Shown: in pieces, positions 24,083 through 32,136 of the stretch
Layout: each line of letters starts with the position of its first letter
How positions within the stretch are numbered: position 1 is the stretch's first letter
Assembly (NCBI GenBank): GCA_036377075.1
Contig: DASUZB010000287.1
Span: 1 to 40,144 of the forward strand
Reading direction: 5' to 3'
DNA: 40,144 nucleotides
Source of the DNA: DASUZB01 sp036377075
Lineage (GTDB): Bacteria > Actinomycetota > CALGFH01
The notes under the pieces: generated by a model
The model's input: only the letters and a program-made list of their open reading frames with translations
Told to the model about the DNA's origin: nothing
Database searches by the model: none
Made by a program: the position numbers and the translations under genes

Positions 24083-26271
24083 GGCTCCTCCTCACCGCCA
24101 CGGCCCGCCCCGACGGCCTGCGGCTCACGAAGCTGCGCCTGCCTGGCCCGGTCCTCCGCCGTGGGGAACAGGCCGGAGGGTGCCCACAGCCGCGACGGCT
24201 CGGCCGGCGCCTCGGCCAGAACCGGCTCGCGCCCCCCGCCGAGGGTCTGCGCCCAGATCCGCACGGCGTCCACGATCACCACGATGATCAGCGCGGCGAA
24301 CAGGATCGACAGCACGCCGTCGACGGTGGAGTTGGTGACGATCTGGCTCACGTCGTCCAGCGACTTGGCCGGCGGGATCACCTTGCCGGCGTCGAGCGCC
24401 GCCTGGTACTTGTCCCGCTGGGCGAAGAAGCCGATCAGCGGGTCACTGGAGAAGATCTTGTACCAGCTCGCCGTGAGCGTGACCGCCGCGTCCCAGGCGA
24501 GCGGGACGGCCGTCACCCAGGCCCAGCGCACCCGGCCGGACTTGACCAGGATGGTGGTGGCCACCGTCAGGGCGACCGCGGCCAGGAGCTGGTTGGCGAT
24601 CCCGAACAGCGGGAACAGCTGGTTGATGCCGCCGAGCGGGTCGGTGGCGCCGACCCAGAGGAAGTAGCCCCAGGCGGCCACCACGACCGCGCTGGTGGCG
24701 TAGACGCCCGGCCTCCACGACGGCCGGCTCATCGGCTTCCACACGTTGCCGATCGTGTCCTGCAGCATGAAGCGGCCCACCCGCGTGCCCGCGTCCACCG
24801 TGGTGAGGATGAACAGGGCCTCGAACATGATCGCGAAGTGGTACCAGAACGCCTTCAGCGCGTCGCCGCCGAACGCCCCCGAGAAGATGGTGGACATGCC
24901 CACCGCCAGGGTGGGCGCGCCGCCGGTGCGGGCGATCAGGCTCTGCTCGTGGACCGCCTGCGCGGCGGCCTGGAGCTGGTCGGGCGTGATGGTGAAGCCG
25001 AGCTTGGTCACGGCCGCCGAGGCCGACTGCACGGTGGTGCCCACCACCCCGGCGGGCGCGTTCATGGCGAAGTAGAGGCCACGGTCGAGGATGCACGCGG
25101 CGATCAGGGCCATGACCGCGACGAACGACTCGGTCAGCATCGCGCCGTAGCCGATCATGCGGACCTGGGATTCCTTCTCGATCAGCTTGGGGGTGGTACC
25201 CGAGGCGATCAGCGAGTGGAAGCCCGACAGCGCGCCGCAGGCGATGATGATGAACACGAACGGGAACAGCGGGCCGGCGAACACCGGGCCCTTGCCGGTG
25301 CTGGCGAACTTGGTGACCGCCTCGGTGTGCAGCACCGGCAGGGTCACCAGGATGCCGATCGCCAGCAGGCCGATGGTGCCGACCTTCATGAAGGTCGAGA
25401 GGTAGTCGCGCGGCGCGAGCAGCATCCACACCGGCAGCACCGAGGCGGCGAACCCGTAGATCACCAGGCACGCCACCAGGGTCTTGGGGGAGAGCGTGAA
25501 CGCCTCGGCGAGGCTGGAGTTGTCGATCACCCCGCCGAGGACGATCGCGACGAGCAGCAGCCCGACCCCGATCGCGGTCGTCTCGATCACCCGTCCCGGC
25601 CGCAGCACCCGCAGGTAGAAGCCCATGAACAGGGCGATGGGGATGGTCATGGCCAGGGAGAAGGTGCCCCACGGGGAGGCGGACAGGGCGTTGACCACCA
25701 CCAGGGCGAGGACGGCGAGCAGGATGATCATGATCGCGAACACCGCGATCAGCGCGGCCGCGCCGCCGAACGGGCCGATCTCCTCGCGGGCCATCTGGCC
25801 GAGGCTCTTGCCGTCGCGGCGCATGGAGAAGAACAGCGTGACCATGTCCTGGACGGCGCCGGCGAAGATGACGCCGAAGACGATCCACATCGTCCCAGGC
25901 AGGTAGCCCATCTGCGCCGCGAGGACCGGGCCGACCAGTGGGCCGGCGCCGGCGATGGCGGCGAAGTGGTGCCCGTAGAGGACGCGCCGGTCGGTCGGCT
26001 GGAAGTCGACGTCGTTGTCGAGGCGCTCGGCCGGCGTCGCCCGCCGGTCGTCCACGCCGAGCACCCGGTTGGCGATGAAGCGCGCGTAGAACCGGTAGGC
26101 GATCGCGTAGGAGCACAGGGCGGCGACGATCAGCCAGGCGGCGTTGATCGACTCGCCCCTGGCGAGGGCGAGGACGCCCCACGCGACGGCGCCGAGCACG
26201 GCGATGGCGGCCCACACGGCGATCCGTTGCGGGGTCCACCGTCCGCTGGCCTTTGGGGAGGTGACGGTCAT
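24079..26271 (-). CDS. cstA: CstA family carbon starvation transporter (pyruvate/peptide uptake)
   Basis: A 730-residue polytopic protein with about 16-18 helices. Diagnostic blocks include YRFYARFIANRVLGVDD, FQPTDRRVLYGHHFAAIAGAGPLVGPVLAAQMGYLPGTMW (overlapping parts), VQDMVTLFFSMRRDGKSLGQMA, a central GFHSLIASGTTPKLIEKESQ and TVDAGTRVGRFMLQD. Family members import pyruvate (BtsT, CstA) or peptides during carbon limitation. ATG 26271 has AGGAGG just upstream and overlaps the stop of the preceding unknown gene (ATGA), while its own stop overlaps ybdD. The symbol follows the family; which substrate is carried is not shown. Confidence 0.92.
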   Translation of the reverse strand: MTVTSPKASGRWTPQRIAVWAAIAVLGAVAWGVLALARGESINAAWLIVAALCSYAIAYRFYARFIANRVLGVDDRRATPAERLDNDVDFQPTDRRVLYGHHFAAIAGAGPLVGPVLAAQMGYLPGTMWIVFGVIFAGAVQDMVTLFFSMRRDGKSLGQMAREEIGPFGGAAALIAVFAIMIILLAVLALVVVNALSASPWGTFSLAMTIPIALFMGFYLRVLRPGRVIETTAIGVGLLLVAIVLGGVIDNSSLAEAFTLSPKTLVACLVIYGFAASVLPVWMLLAPRDYLSTFMKVGTIGLLAIGILVTLPVLHTEAVTKFASTGKGPVFAGPLFPFVFIIIACGALSGFHSLIASGTTPKLIEKESQVRMIGYGAMLTESFVAVMALIAACILDRGLYFAMNAPAGVVGTTVQSASAAVTKLGFTITPDQLQAAAQAVHEQSLIARTGGAPTLAVGMSTIFSGAFGGDALKAFWYHFAIMFEALFILTTVDAGTRVGRFMLQDTIGNVWKPMSRPSWRPGVYATSAVVVAAWGYFLWVGATDPLGGINQLFPLFGIANQLLAAVALTVATTILVKSGRVRWAWVTAVPLAWDAAVTLTASWYKIFSSDPLIGFFAQRDKYQAALDAGKVIPPAKSLDDVSQIVTNSTVDGVLSILFAALIIVVIVDAVRIWAQTLGGGREPVLAEAPAEPSRLWAPSGLFPTAEDRARQAQLREPQAVGAGRGGEEEP

Positions 26272-26714
26272 GGTGGTCCTCCTGTGCGCTGCCGGTCCGG
26301 CCTCGGGGTCGGCCTCGGCAGCTGGTCAGGGTGGTCGTCGGGGGATGGTCCGCGCAGGAGCCCGAACGAGGAGCGCAGCCCGAGGTCGCGGGGGATCGAG
26401 GAGCTGAACCGGCGCATGCCGAGGCGGCGCCGGCAGTCGATCCGGAGGTGGCGTCCGGCCAGCAGCGGGTAGGCGCGCCGGTGGGCGAACACCGGCACGC
26501 CGTCGTCCTCGGTGGGCAGTGGCACGAAGGTGCGGCTCCCTGCTTCCTGGCAGGTCGTGCGGCGCAGGCTCACCTCGCCCGCGACGGCGCAGCAGACCGC
26601 CAGGCGGGTCCAGTCGAAGACGAGCGCCTCGCCCGGTCGCAGCTCGGCCCGGGCCCGCTCGCTGACCCGCACGACCGGAGGGCCGGTGGAGTGGACGTCG
26701 CGTATCGGCCGCAC
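26268..26714 (-). CDS. Unknown protein translationally coupled to cstA
   Basis: About 148 residues from GTG 26714 (or 134 from GTG 26672; neither has ideal ribosome-site spacing). The sequence runs VVRVSERARAELRPGEALVF, DWTRLAVCCAVAGEVSLRR, FVPLPTEDDGVPVFAHRRAYPLLAGRHLRI, DCRRRLGMRRFSSS and a disordered Pro/Arg tail. There is a CC pair and two further cysteines (TTC, DC). The strand pattern faintly recalls HesB/IscA folds (an opening V-V-SERA helix and an AYPLLAGRHLRID strand), but the three-cysteine signature is not met, so I do not assign it. Its stop overlaps the cstA start (ATGA), implying co-translation and a role linked to CstA/YbdD. Confidence 0.6.
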   Translation of the reverse strand: MRPIRDVHSTGPPVVRVSERARAELRPGEALVFDWTRLAVCCAVAGEVSLRRTTCQEAGSRTFVPLPTEDDGVPVFAHRRAYPLLAGRHLRIDCRRRLGMRRFSSSIPRDLGLRSSFGLLRGPSPDDHPDQLPRPTPRPDRQRTGGPP

Positions 26715-26785
26715 CTCCTCGCCGGGTGGCTTCCACGGCAAGGAGGATCGAATCGGCCTGTCGGCCCGGTGCAGGTCCGCGCTGG

Positions 26786-27565
26786 TCAGGCCCTGGTCCA
26801 GAGCGCGCCGGAGCGGTAGCGGCGCAGCCCGGCCCGGAACACGGCGCGGCACAGCAGCAGCGAGCCGGCGGCGGTGGCGAGCATGCCCGCCAGGGTCGCC
26901 CAGTGGAAGTGGTCCACCAGGTGGACGGGGACGCCGGTGATGAAGGCGGCGGGGATCACCGTGAACATCATCAGCTTGGTCAGGCCGCCGAACACGTCCA
27001 GCGGGTAGGACGCCAGGATGAGCAGCGCCTGGAAGCCCAGGTCCGCCTGCTCGCCGCGGCCCCCGGCCACCATCGTCACCGACCCGAGCATGACCACGAA
27101 GGACACGAACACCGCCGAGCCGGTGATCGCGCCGAGCAGGTACAGCACCGTCCGCTGCGGCGTCGGGTGCGCGGCGACGGTGAACAGGACCGGCCCGAAG
27201 GCCAGGTCGCCGAGGAGCGCGGTGTCGACGCGGCGGACCAGCAGGTAGGCGAGCGGGTCGACCGGGAGGCTGAGCACCGCGTCGAGCTGGCCGTCGGCCA
27301 CCAGCTGCCCCAGCTTGCGCGCGTTGCCCAGCAGGCCCATCGAGACGCCCGACACGGTGGTGAGGATCGCGAACATCAGCATGACCTGGTCGCTGCGCCA
27401 GCCGCGGACCTCGCCGATCTTGTGGAAGAACAACACCCAGAACGCCACCCAGGCGACGTCGTTGAGGACCATCGCCGAGGCCTGCACCCAGAAGGAACGG
27501 CGGTTGCTCCACGCCTCCACGAAGGCGGTCCGCATCGTCCCGAGCAGCGCCGGCATGCTGGTCAC
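26786..27565 (-). CDS. ABC-2 type exporter permease, second subunit
   Basis: A 259-residue membrane protein with about six helices: RRSFWVQASAMVLNDVAWVAFWVLFF at the start (cited in part), a VMLMFAILTTVSGVSMGLLG helix, GQLDAVLSLPVDPLAYLLVRR, and a C-terminal ILASYPLDVFGGLTKLMMFT and VIPAAFITGVPVHLV. The LDAVLSLPVDPLAYLLVRR stretch is typical of the DUF990-like permeases that work in heterodimeric ABC-2 exporters, including the group KEGG labels viologen exporters. GTG 27565 overlaps the stop of the first permease (GTGA). Confidence 0.82.
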   Translation of the reverse strand: MTSMPALLGTMRTAFVEAWSNRRSFWVQASAMVLNDVAWVAFWVLFFHKIGEVRGWRSDQVMLMFAILTTVSGVSMGLLGNARKLGQLVADGQLDAVLSLPVDPLAYLLVRRVDTALLGDLAFGPVLFTVAAHPTPQRTVLYLLGAITGSAVFVSFVVMLGSVTMVAGGRGEQADLGFQALLILASYPLDVFGGLTKLMMFTVIPAAFITGVPVHLVDHFHWATLAGMLATAAGSLLLCRAVFRAGLRRYRSGALWTRA

Positions 27566-28398
27566 CCGCCCGCCACCTCCAGGTGGCGCTCGCCCGCGCG
27601 GAACACCACCGCCGCGGCGCCCGCCAGCACCACCAGCCACGCGGCCTGGGCGGCCAGCAGCCACGGCTGCGGCGGCGAGGCCGCCACCAGGCGGGCAGGG
27701 GCGTACGCCATGGTCCAGAACGGCAGGACCCACGCGGCGCGCTCCAGCCAGGCGGGGAAGAGCTGCAGCGGCAGCAGCATCCCTCCCAGTAGGAAGACCA
27801 GCTTCTGGTACAGGAACCAGGTCGCCTTCGCGTCGGACAGCCAGAACGCGGCGCCGGCGAACGCGTGCTGGGCGGCGAGGTTCGCCGCCACCGCGAGCGC
27901 GGCCGACGGCAGCGCCAGCAGCGCCGCGGCGCGCGCCGGCGGCGCGCCGGCGACGGCCCAGGTGAACGTCGTGCCGATGGCCAGCGCCATGGCCAGCCGC
28001 ACCGCGGCCTCGCCGAGCTCGCTCGCCAGCCGCAGCCACAACACCGACACGGGCCGGAGCATCTCGGTGGCGACCGCGCCGGTGCCGATGTCGACGCCGA
28101 TGTCCTCGATCAGCCGTGGCTTGGTGGCGATCACCGCCGCCTCCGCCACGGTCACGTACCACAGCAGGGCGGCGGCGGAGTAGCCGGCGACGCGCCCGCC
28201 GGCCGCCGCCGCGGCGGCCGACCACAGGGCGGCGAACACCACCAGGATCACCACGTAGAACAGCAGGCGCACGGCCAGCTCGCCAGGCCGGCGCAGCACC
28301 CGCCCGGCCGAGGTGGCGAACGCCGCACCGTAGGGGCCGAGCGCACGCCGCTGGCGGCGTGCGCCCACCCGTGCGGTCGTCCACAGGCCTCCGGTCAC
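27562..28398 (-). CDS. ABC-2 type exporter permease, first subunit
   Basis: A 278-residue membrane protein with about six helices. Recognisable segments are ELAVRLLFYVVILVVFAALW, the cytoplasmic KPRLIEDIGVDIGTGAVAT followed by EMLRPVSVLWLRLASELGE, and YQKLVFLLGGMLLPLQLFPAWL. The IGTGAVATEMLRPVS block marks the same ABC-2 permease group as its partner. Starts and stops overlap by 4 bp with the ATPase gene upstream (28395-28398) and the second permease downstream (27562-27565), so ATPase and both membrane subunits should be made in fixed proportion. Confidence 0.85.
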   Translation of the reverse strand: MTGGLWTTARVGARRQRRALGPYGAAFATSAGRVLRRPGELAVRLLFYVVILVVFAALWSAAAAAAGGRVAGYSAAALLWYVTVAEAAVIATKPRLIEDIGVDIGTGAVATEMLRPVSVLWLRLASELGEAAVRLAMALAIGTTFTWAVAGAPPARAAALLALPSAALAVAANLAAQHAFAGAAFWLSDAKATWFLYQKLVFLLGGMLLPLQLFPAWLERAAWVLPFWTMAYAPARLVAASPPQPWLLAAQAAWLVVLAGAAAVVFRAGERHLEVAGG

Positions 28399-29369
28399 GG
28401 CCGTGCCTCGTAGATCCGGGCGATCACGTCCTCGAGCGGTGGGTCGAGCACGGAGATGTCCGCCACCCGCTCGGTGTCGAGCAGGGTGTCCAGCACGTCG
28501 CGGATCGACCGCCGCCGGGTGTCGACGACCAGCTTGTACTCGGTGCTGGACTCCCGCACCGCGCGCAGGCCGTCGAGGAGGAGCGCGCCGTTCGCCGGAG
28601 GTTCCTCGAAGCGGACCTCGACCAGCTTGGTGGACAGCACCGACCGGCGCATCTCGGCGACGCGGTCGTCGTAGATGATGGTGCCGCCGTTGATCACGAT
28701 GACCCGCCTGGCGACCTGCTCGACGTCGGAGACGTCGTGCGAGGTGAGGAAGATGGTGGTCCGCCGCTCGCGGTTCAGCCGCACGATCAGCTCGCGGAAG
28801 CGCTGCTTGGCGACCAGGTCCATGCCGATGGTCGGCTCGTCGAGGAACAGCACCTCGGGCGCGTGCAGCAGCGCGGCGACGAGCTCACAGCGCATCCGCT
28901 GGCCGAGCGAGAGGCCGCGGACCCGCACGTCGAACAGGTCCCGGCAGTCGAGGAGCTCGCCGAGCTCCTCGACGCGGGCCGCCGTCGTCCGCCGGTCGAG
29001 GCTGTAGATCCTTCCGAGCAGCGCGAACGACTGCCGTGGCGGCAGTTCGAACCAGAGCTGCGCGCGCTGGCCGAACAGCGCGCCGATCCTGCGGGCGAGC
29101 TCGCGGCGCTGCGTCCACGGCGTCAGGCCAAGGACGCGGGCCGAGCCCCGGGTCGGGTGCAGGATGCCGGTGAGCATCTTGATCGACGTGGACTTGCCCG
29201 CCCCGTTCGGCCCGATGTAGGCGAGCCGCTCGCCCGGCTCCACCGCGAAGGTGAGGCCGCGGACGGCCTCCACCGGCCGCGACCGCGGCCCGCCACCCTT
29301 GAAGACCTTTCCCAGCCCGTCCACTTCGACCGCTGGCACGCGCACCTCACTGGTCCACTTCCCGAGCAC
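28395..29369 (-). CDS. ABC-2 exporter ATP-binding protein
   Basis: An ATPase of 324 residues from 29369, or 316 from GTG 29345; the conserved domain begins VPAVEVDGLGKVFKGG, so the shorter form is plausible. Walker A is GPNGAGKST, the signature is the unusual LSLGQRMRCELVAALLH, Walker B is VLFLDEPTIGMD and the H-loop is TSHDV. An LSLGQRMR signature with DEPTIGMD is typical of ATPases paired with DUF990-like permeases (KEGG viologen exporter group). The C-terminal domain is the usual regulatory extension. CCGCCG/CGGCGG form a hairpin at 29371-29386 directly before the first possible start and may affect initiation. Confidence 0.88.
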   Translation of the reverse strand: MLGKWTSEVRVPAVEVDGLGKVFKGGGPRSRPVEAVRGLTFAVEPGERLAYIGPNGAGKSTSIKMLTGILHPTRGSARVLGLTPWTQRRELARRIGALFGQRAQLWFELPPRQSFALLGRIYSLDRRTTAARVEELGELLDCRDLFDVRVRGLSLGQRMRCELVAALLHAPEVLFLDEPTIGMDLVAKQRFRELIVRLNRERRTTIFLTSHDVSDVEQVARRVIVINGGTIIYDDRVAEMRRSVLSTKLVEVRFEEPPANGALLLDGLRAVRESSTEYKLVVDTRRRSIRDVLDTLLDTERVADISVLDPPLEDVIARIYEARP

Positions 29370-29460
29370 TCCGCCGCCTGCGGCGGCTCCCGGTCAGGGT
29401 CCACGCCGCCGCTGGCCGTACCAGCATGCTGCCGCCGGCGTACCCGCCGCGTCGACTCCT

Positions 29461-29940
29461 TTAGCCACCGCGGGCCGGCCGCGGCTCGACCGGCAGCGAG
29501 TAGTCGAGCCAGTGGTCGTCCCGCGTCGCCCCGATCCGGTCGTAGAGGACCTGCGCGCGGCGGTTGTCCCTGGCCGTCTGCCAGATGAGCTCGGCCGCGC
29601 CGTGCGCCCGGCACTGCTCCAGGCAGGCGTCGACGAGCCCGCCGGCCACCCCGCCGCCCCGCGCCGCGGCGTCCACGAACAGGTCGTTCATCACCCCGAC
29701 GCGGGCGGCGGACAGCGTCTGCCAGGTCCAGAACACGGTCGCGAAGCCGACCGCCCTGCCGGCGTCGTCGCGCGCCAGGAGCTGCAGCCCTTCGCGCTGC
29801 GGGTCGGCGAGCAGCGCCCGCGACAACTCGAGCAGCGCCTGGTCGCTCGGCGCGACCTGGTAGAAGTCGCAGTAGGCGCGCACCAGCGGCAGCAGTTCCG
29901 GCAGGTCGGCGTCATCGGCCACGTTGATCCGCACGGCCAT
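29461..29940 (-). CDS. GNAT family N-acetyltransferase
   Basis: A 159-residue acetyltransferase. Motif A spans VMNDLFVDAAARGGGVAGGL with the acetyl-CoA loop RGGGVAGG, followed by VDACLEQCRAHGAAELIWQT and the motif B region RDNRRAQVLYDRIGATRDDHW. N-terminal LPELLPLVRAYCDFYQVAPSD is the family's usual helix region. The acyl acceptor is unknown. ATG 29940 has a strong purine-rich GAGGAGGAGGGGG upstream. It follows the aminotransferase gene by 36 nt and is probably co-transcribed with it. Confidence 0.85.
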   Translation of the reverse strand: MAVRINVADDADLPELLPLVRAYCDFYQVAPSDQALLELSRALLADPQREGLQLLARDDAGRAVGFATVFWTWQTLSAARVGVMNDLFVDAAARGGGVAGGLVDACLEQCRAHGAAELIWQTARDNRRAQVLYDRIGATRDDHWLDYSLPVEPRPARGG

Positions 29941-29976
29941 TCCCCCTCCTCCTCGGTCAGGTCGTACCAGTGTGGG

Positions 29977-31332
29977 TCACGCGCCCACCAGCTCGTCCAC
30001 GCAGGCGGTGAACGCCTCGGTGTGCAGGTCGACGTCGGCCTGGGTGGTGGCCGGGCAGGTGAGCGCCATGTTGTGGAACGGCGTCAGCAGGATGCCGCGG
30101 TTGTGGAGGTACAGGTGCAGGTAGTCGTCGAGCTCGGGGTCGTCGGCCGCGGCCGACTGGCCGCCGTTGACCGGCGGGGGAGCGGTGAACCTGACCTCGG
30201 CGCGCGCTCCGAGCCGCACCACCGACCACGGCACACCGCGCGCGTCGAGCGCGCCGCGCACGCCGTCGGCGTAGCGGGTCGCCAGCGCGATCATGCGGGC
30301 GAACGCGGCCTCGGTGAGGACGTGCTCGAGCGTGGCCCTGGCGGCGGCGGTCGACAGCGCGTTGCCGGCCAGCGTCCCGCCGACCCCGCCGGTGTCGACC
30401 AGGTCGGCGTCGTCCCGCGCCTGGACGCGCTCGGCCAGCTCGTGGGTGAGGCCGTAGGCACCGGCCGGCAGGCCGCCGGCGATCGCCTTGCCGACGGTCA
30501 CCACGTCGGGCTCGAGGCCCCAGGCCGCGGTGCAGCCGCCGGGCCCCGCGGAGAAGGTGTGGGTCTCGTCGTTGACCAGCAGCGTGCCGTGCCGGCGGGT
30601 GAGGTTGCGCACGCCCTCCAGGTAGCCGGGAAGCGGCAGCACGATGCCGATGTTGGTCAGCGCCGGCTCCATCAGCACGCAGGCGACGTCGCCGTGGGCG
30701 AGCTCGTGCTCGAGGGCGTCCAGGTCGTTGAACTCGGCCACGCGGGTGGTGAGGGCGGGGTCGACCGGCGCGCCGACGTTGCCCTCGCGGGCGACCGCGC
30801 CGTGCCCGCCGAGGGTGACCAGCGTCTCGTCGACCGAGCCGTGGTAGCACCAGTTGAACACCAGGATCCTCGGCCGGCCGGTGACCAGCCGCGCCAGCCG
30901 GATGGCCCAGCGGTTGGCGTCGGTGGCGCTGAGGCTGAAGCTCCACAGCGGCACGCCGAAGCGGCGCGCCAGCTCGGCGCCGACCCAGGCGGCGTCCTCG
31001 GTCGGCAGCATCGCGGTCGCGCCGCCCGCCTCGCCGTAGCGCCGCCGCACGGCGCGCACCACCGGCTCGGGCGAGTGGCCGGCCATGGCGGCGGTGTCGC
31101 CCAGGCACAGGTCCACGTAGCGGTGCCCGTCCAGGTCGACCGCCTCGGCACCGCGCGCCTGGGCCAGGTAGACCGGGAAGCCGCCAGGTGCCTTGTTCAT
31201 CCACGTCATCGGGACGCCGCCGAACAGGCTCGCGGCGGCGGCGTCGAAGGCGGCGCGGCTGCGCGGGTGCCGCCGCCGGTACGTGGCGCGCTCGCGTTCC
31301 AGCAGCTCGGCGAGCCGGTCGCGCTCGATCAC
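29977..31332 (-). CDS. Class III aminotransferase, glutamate-1-semialdehyde aminomutase-like
   Basis: A 451-residue PLP enzyme of the GSA/ornithine aminotransferase group. It has VTWMNKAPGGFPVYLAQA-like N-terminal substrate strands, DGHRYVDLCLGDTAAMAGHSP, the pyridine-N aspartate in NDETHTFSAGPGG, and the PLP lysine in VTVGKAIAGGLPAGAYG. The overall plan resembles HemL, but NDETHTFSAG and the 20-residue N-terminal extension suggest an amino-acid or amine-modifying relative rather than the tetrapyrrole enzyme. GTG 31332 follows GGAGGGGG. Neighbours are a GNAT and an MBL hydrolase, giving a possible amine-modifying trio; the pathway is unknown. Confidence 0.85.
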   Translation of the reverse strand: MIERDRLAELLERERATYRRRHPRSRAAFDAAAASLFGGVPMTWMNKAPGGFPVYLAQARGAEAVDLDGHRYVDLCLGDTAAMAGHSPEPVVRAVRRRYGEAGGATAMLPTEDAAWVGAELARRFGVPLWSFSLSATDANRWAIRLARLVTGRPRILVFNWCYHGSVDETLVTLGGHGAVAREGNVGAPVDPALTTRVAEFNDLDALEHELAHGDVACVLMEPALTNIGIVLPLPGYLEGVRNLTRRHGTLLVNDETHTFSAGPGGCTAAWGLEPDVVTVGKAIAGGLPAGAYGLTHELAERVQARDDADLVDTGGVGGTLAGNALSTAAARATLEHVLTEAAFARMIALATRYADGVRGALDARGVPWSVVRLGARAEVRFTAPPPVNGGQSAAADDPELDDYLHLYLHNRGILLTPFHNMALTCPATTQADVDLHTEAFTACVDELVGA

Positions 31333-31356
31333 GGGTCCCCCTCCTGGTCCGGAGCG

Positions 31357-32098
31357 TCAGGGAAGGTCGAGGACCAGGTCGGCGGTGGCGACGCCGACCT
31401 CCCCGTCGTGGCCGTCCCTGGCCGCGGCGAGCGCGGCGGCCTGGTCGGTTCCGGGTAGCAGGTGTCAGCAGCAGCCGGGCGGCCCCGGCGTCCGCGGCCT
31501 GCCGGCCCGCGTCGCGCGCGCTGCACAGGGCTCCGCGGGTGTCCGCCGGCACCTCGTCGACGTAGCTTGCCTCGGCGACCAGCAGGTCCGCGTCACGGGC
31601 GAGCGCCACGACCTCGGCGCTGGGGCCGCTGTCGCCGGTGTAGGCGACGACCCGGCCGCCGGCTGCCAGCCGGACGCCGGCGTTGGGCACGAAGTGCGGC
31701 AGGGGACGCGTCTCGACGCGGAACGGGCCGATCTCCATGCGACCCCCGGCGGCGAACTCGCGCAGCGCGTAGGCGTCGTCCAGCATTCCGGGGCGGTCGA
31801 GGGCGAGCACCGCGTCCAGGGCGCCCGGCAGGGCGTACAGCGGCAGCGGCGGCGCCGGGTCGTCACGCAGCGCCCGCGCGCGCAGCAGCGGGTTGAGGTC
31901 GGCGCGGTGGTCGGGGTGCCCGTGGCTGACGAACACCGCGTCGACCTGCTCGGCGGCGGCGTGCCGCAGGAGCCGTGGCACGGTCGCGTAGCCGACGTCG
32001 ACCAGCAGCCGGAAGCCGCCGTGCTCGACCAGGTAGCCGCTGCACGCCTGGCCCGCCTCCGGCCAGGCGCCGCAGGCGCCGAGCACCGTGAGCCGCAT
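31357..32098 (-). pseudogene. Metallo-beta-lactamase-fold hydrolase with a 3' frameshift
   Basis: ATG 32098 starts MRLTVLGACGAWPEAGQACSG. The metal-binding motif VSHGHPDHRADL (H59-x-H61-x-D63-H64), TRPLPHFVPNAGVRL, VVAYTGDSGPSAEVV and LLVAEASYVDE identify a ribonuclease Z/phosphodiesterase-like MBL protein. Near 31461-31467 the expected T-H-L-L-P-G-T-D is disrupted: ACACCTG is found where ACCCACCTG would fit, a 2-base loss that removes the last metal-ligand His and shifts the frame. With the two bases restored the protein ends at 31357-31359 in ATADLVLDLP, about 247 residues. Without them the frame runs on antisense to the aminotransferase gene. Confidence 0.72.
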
Positions 32099-32104
32099 GC
32101 GACG

Positions 32105-32110
32105 ACGCTA
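32105..32110 (-). promoter_or_regulatory. -10 box of a probable leaderless transcript for the MBL gene
   Basis: On the reverse strand TAGCGT (TAnnnT) is followed by 6 nt and then ATG 32098. No ribosome binding site is present, so a leaderless mRNA is likely. Confidence 0.4.
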
Positions 32111-32136
32111 GCACTACCGTGTGGCGGCGGGTGGCG

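Noticed and set aside
29422..29431. Palindrome CAGCATGCTG upstream of the ABC-2 exporter operon
   Set aside because: Perfect but only 10 bp, with no partner copy or promoter element I can place; palindromes of this size are common in this DNA.
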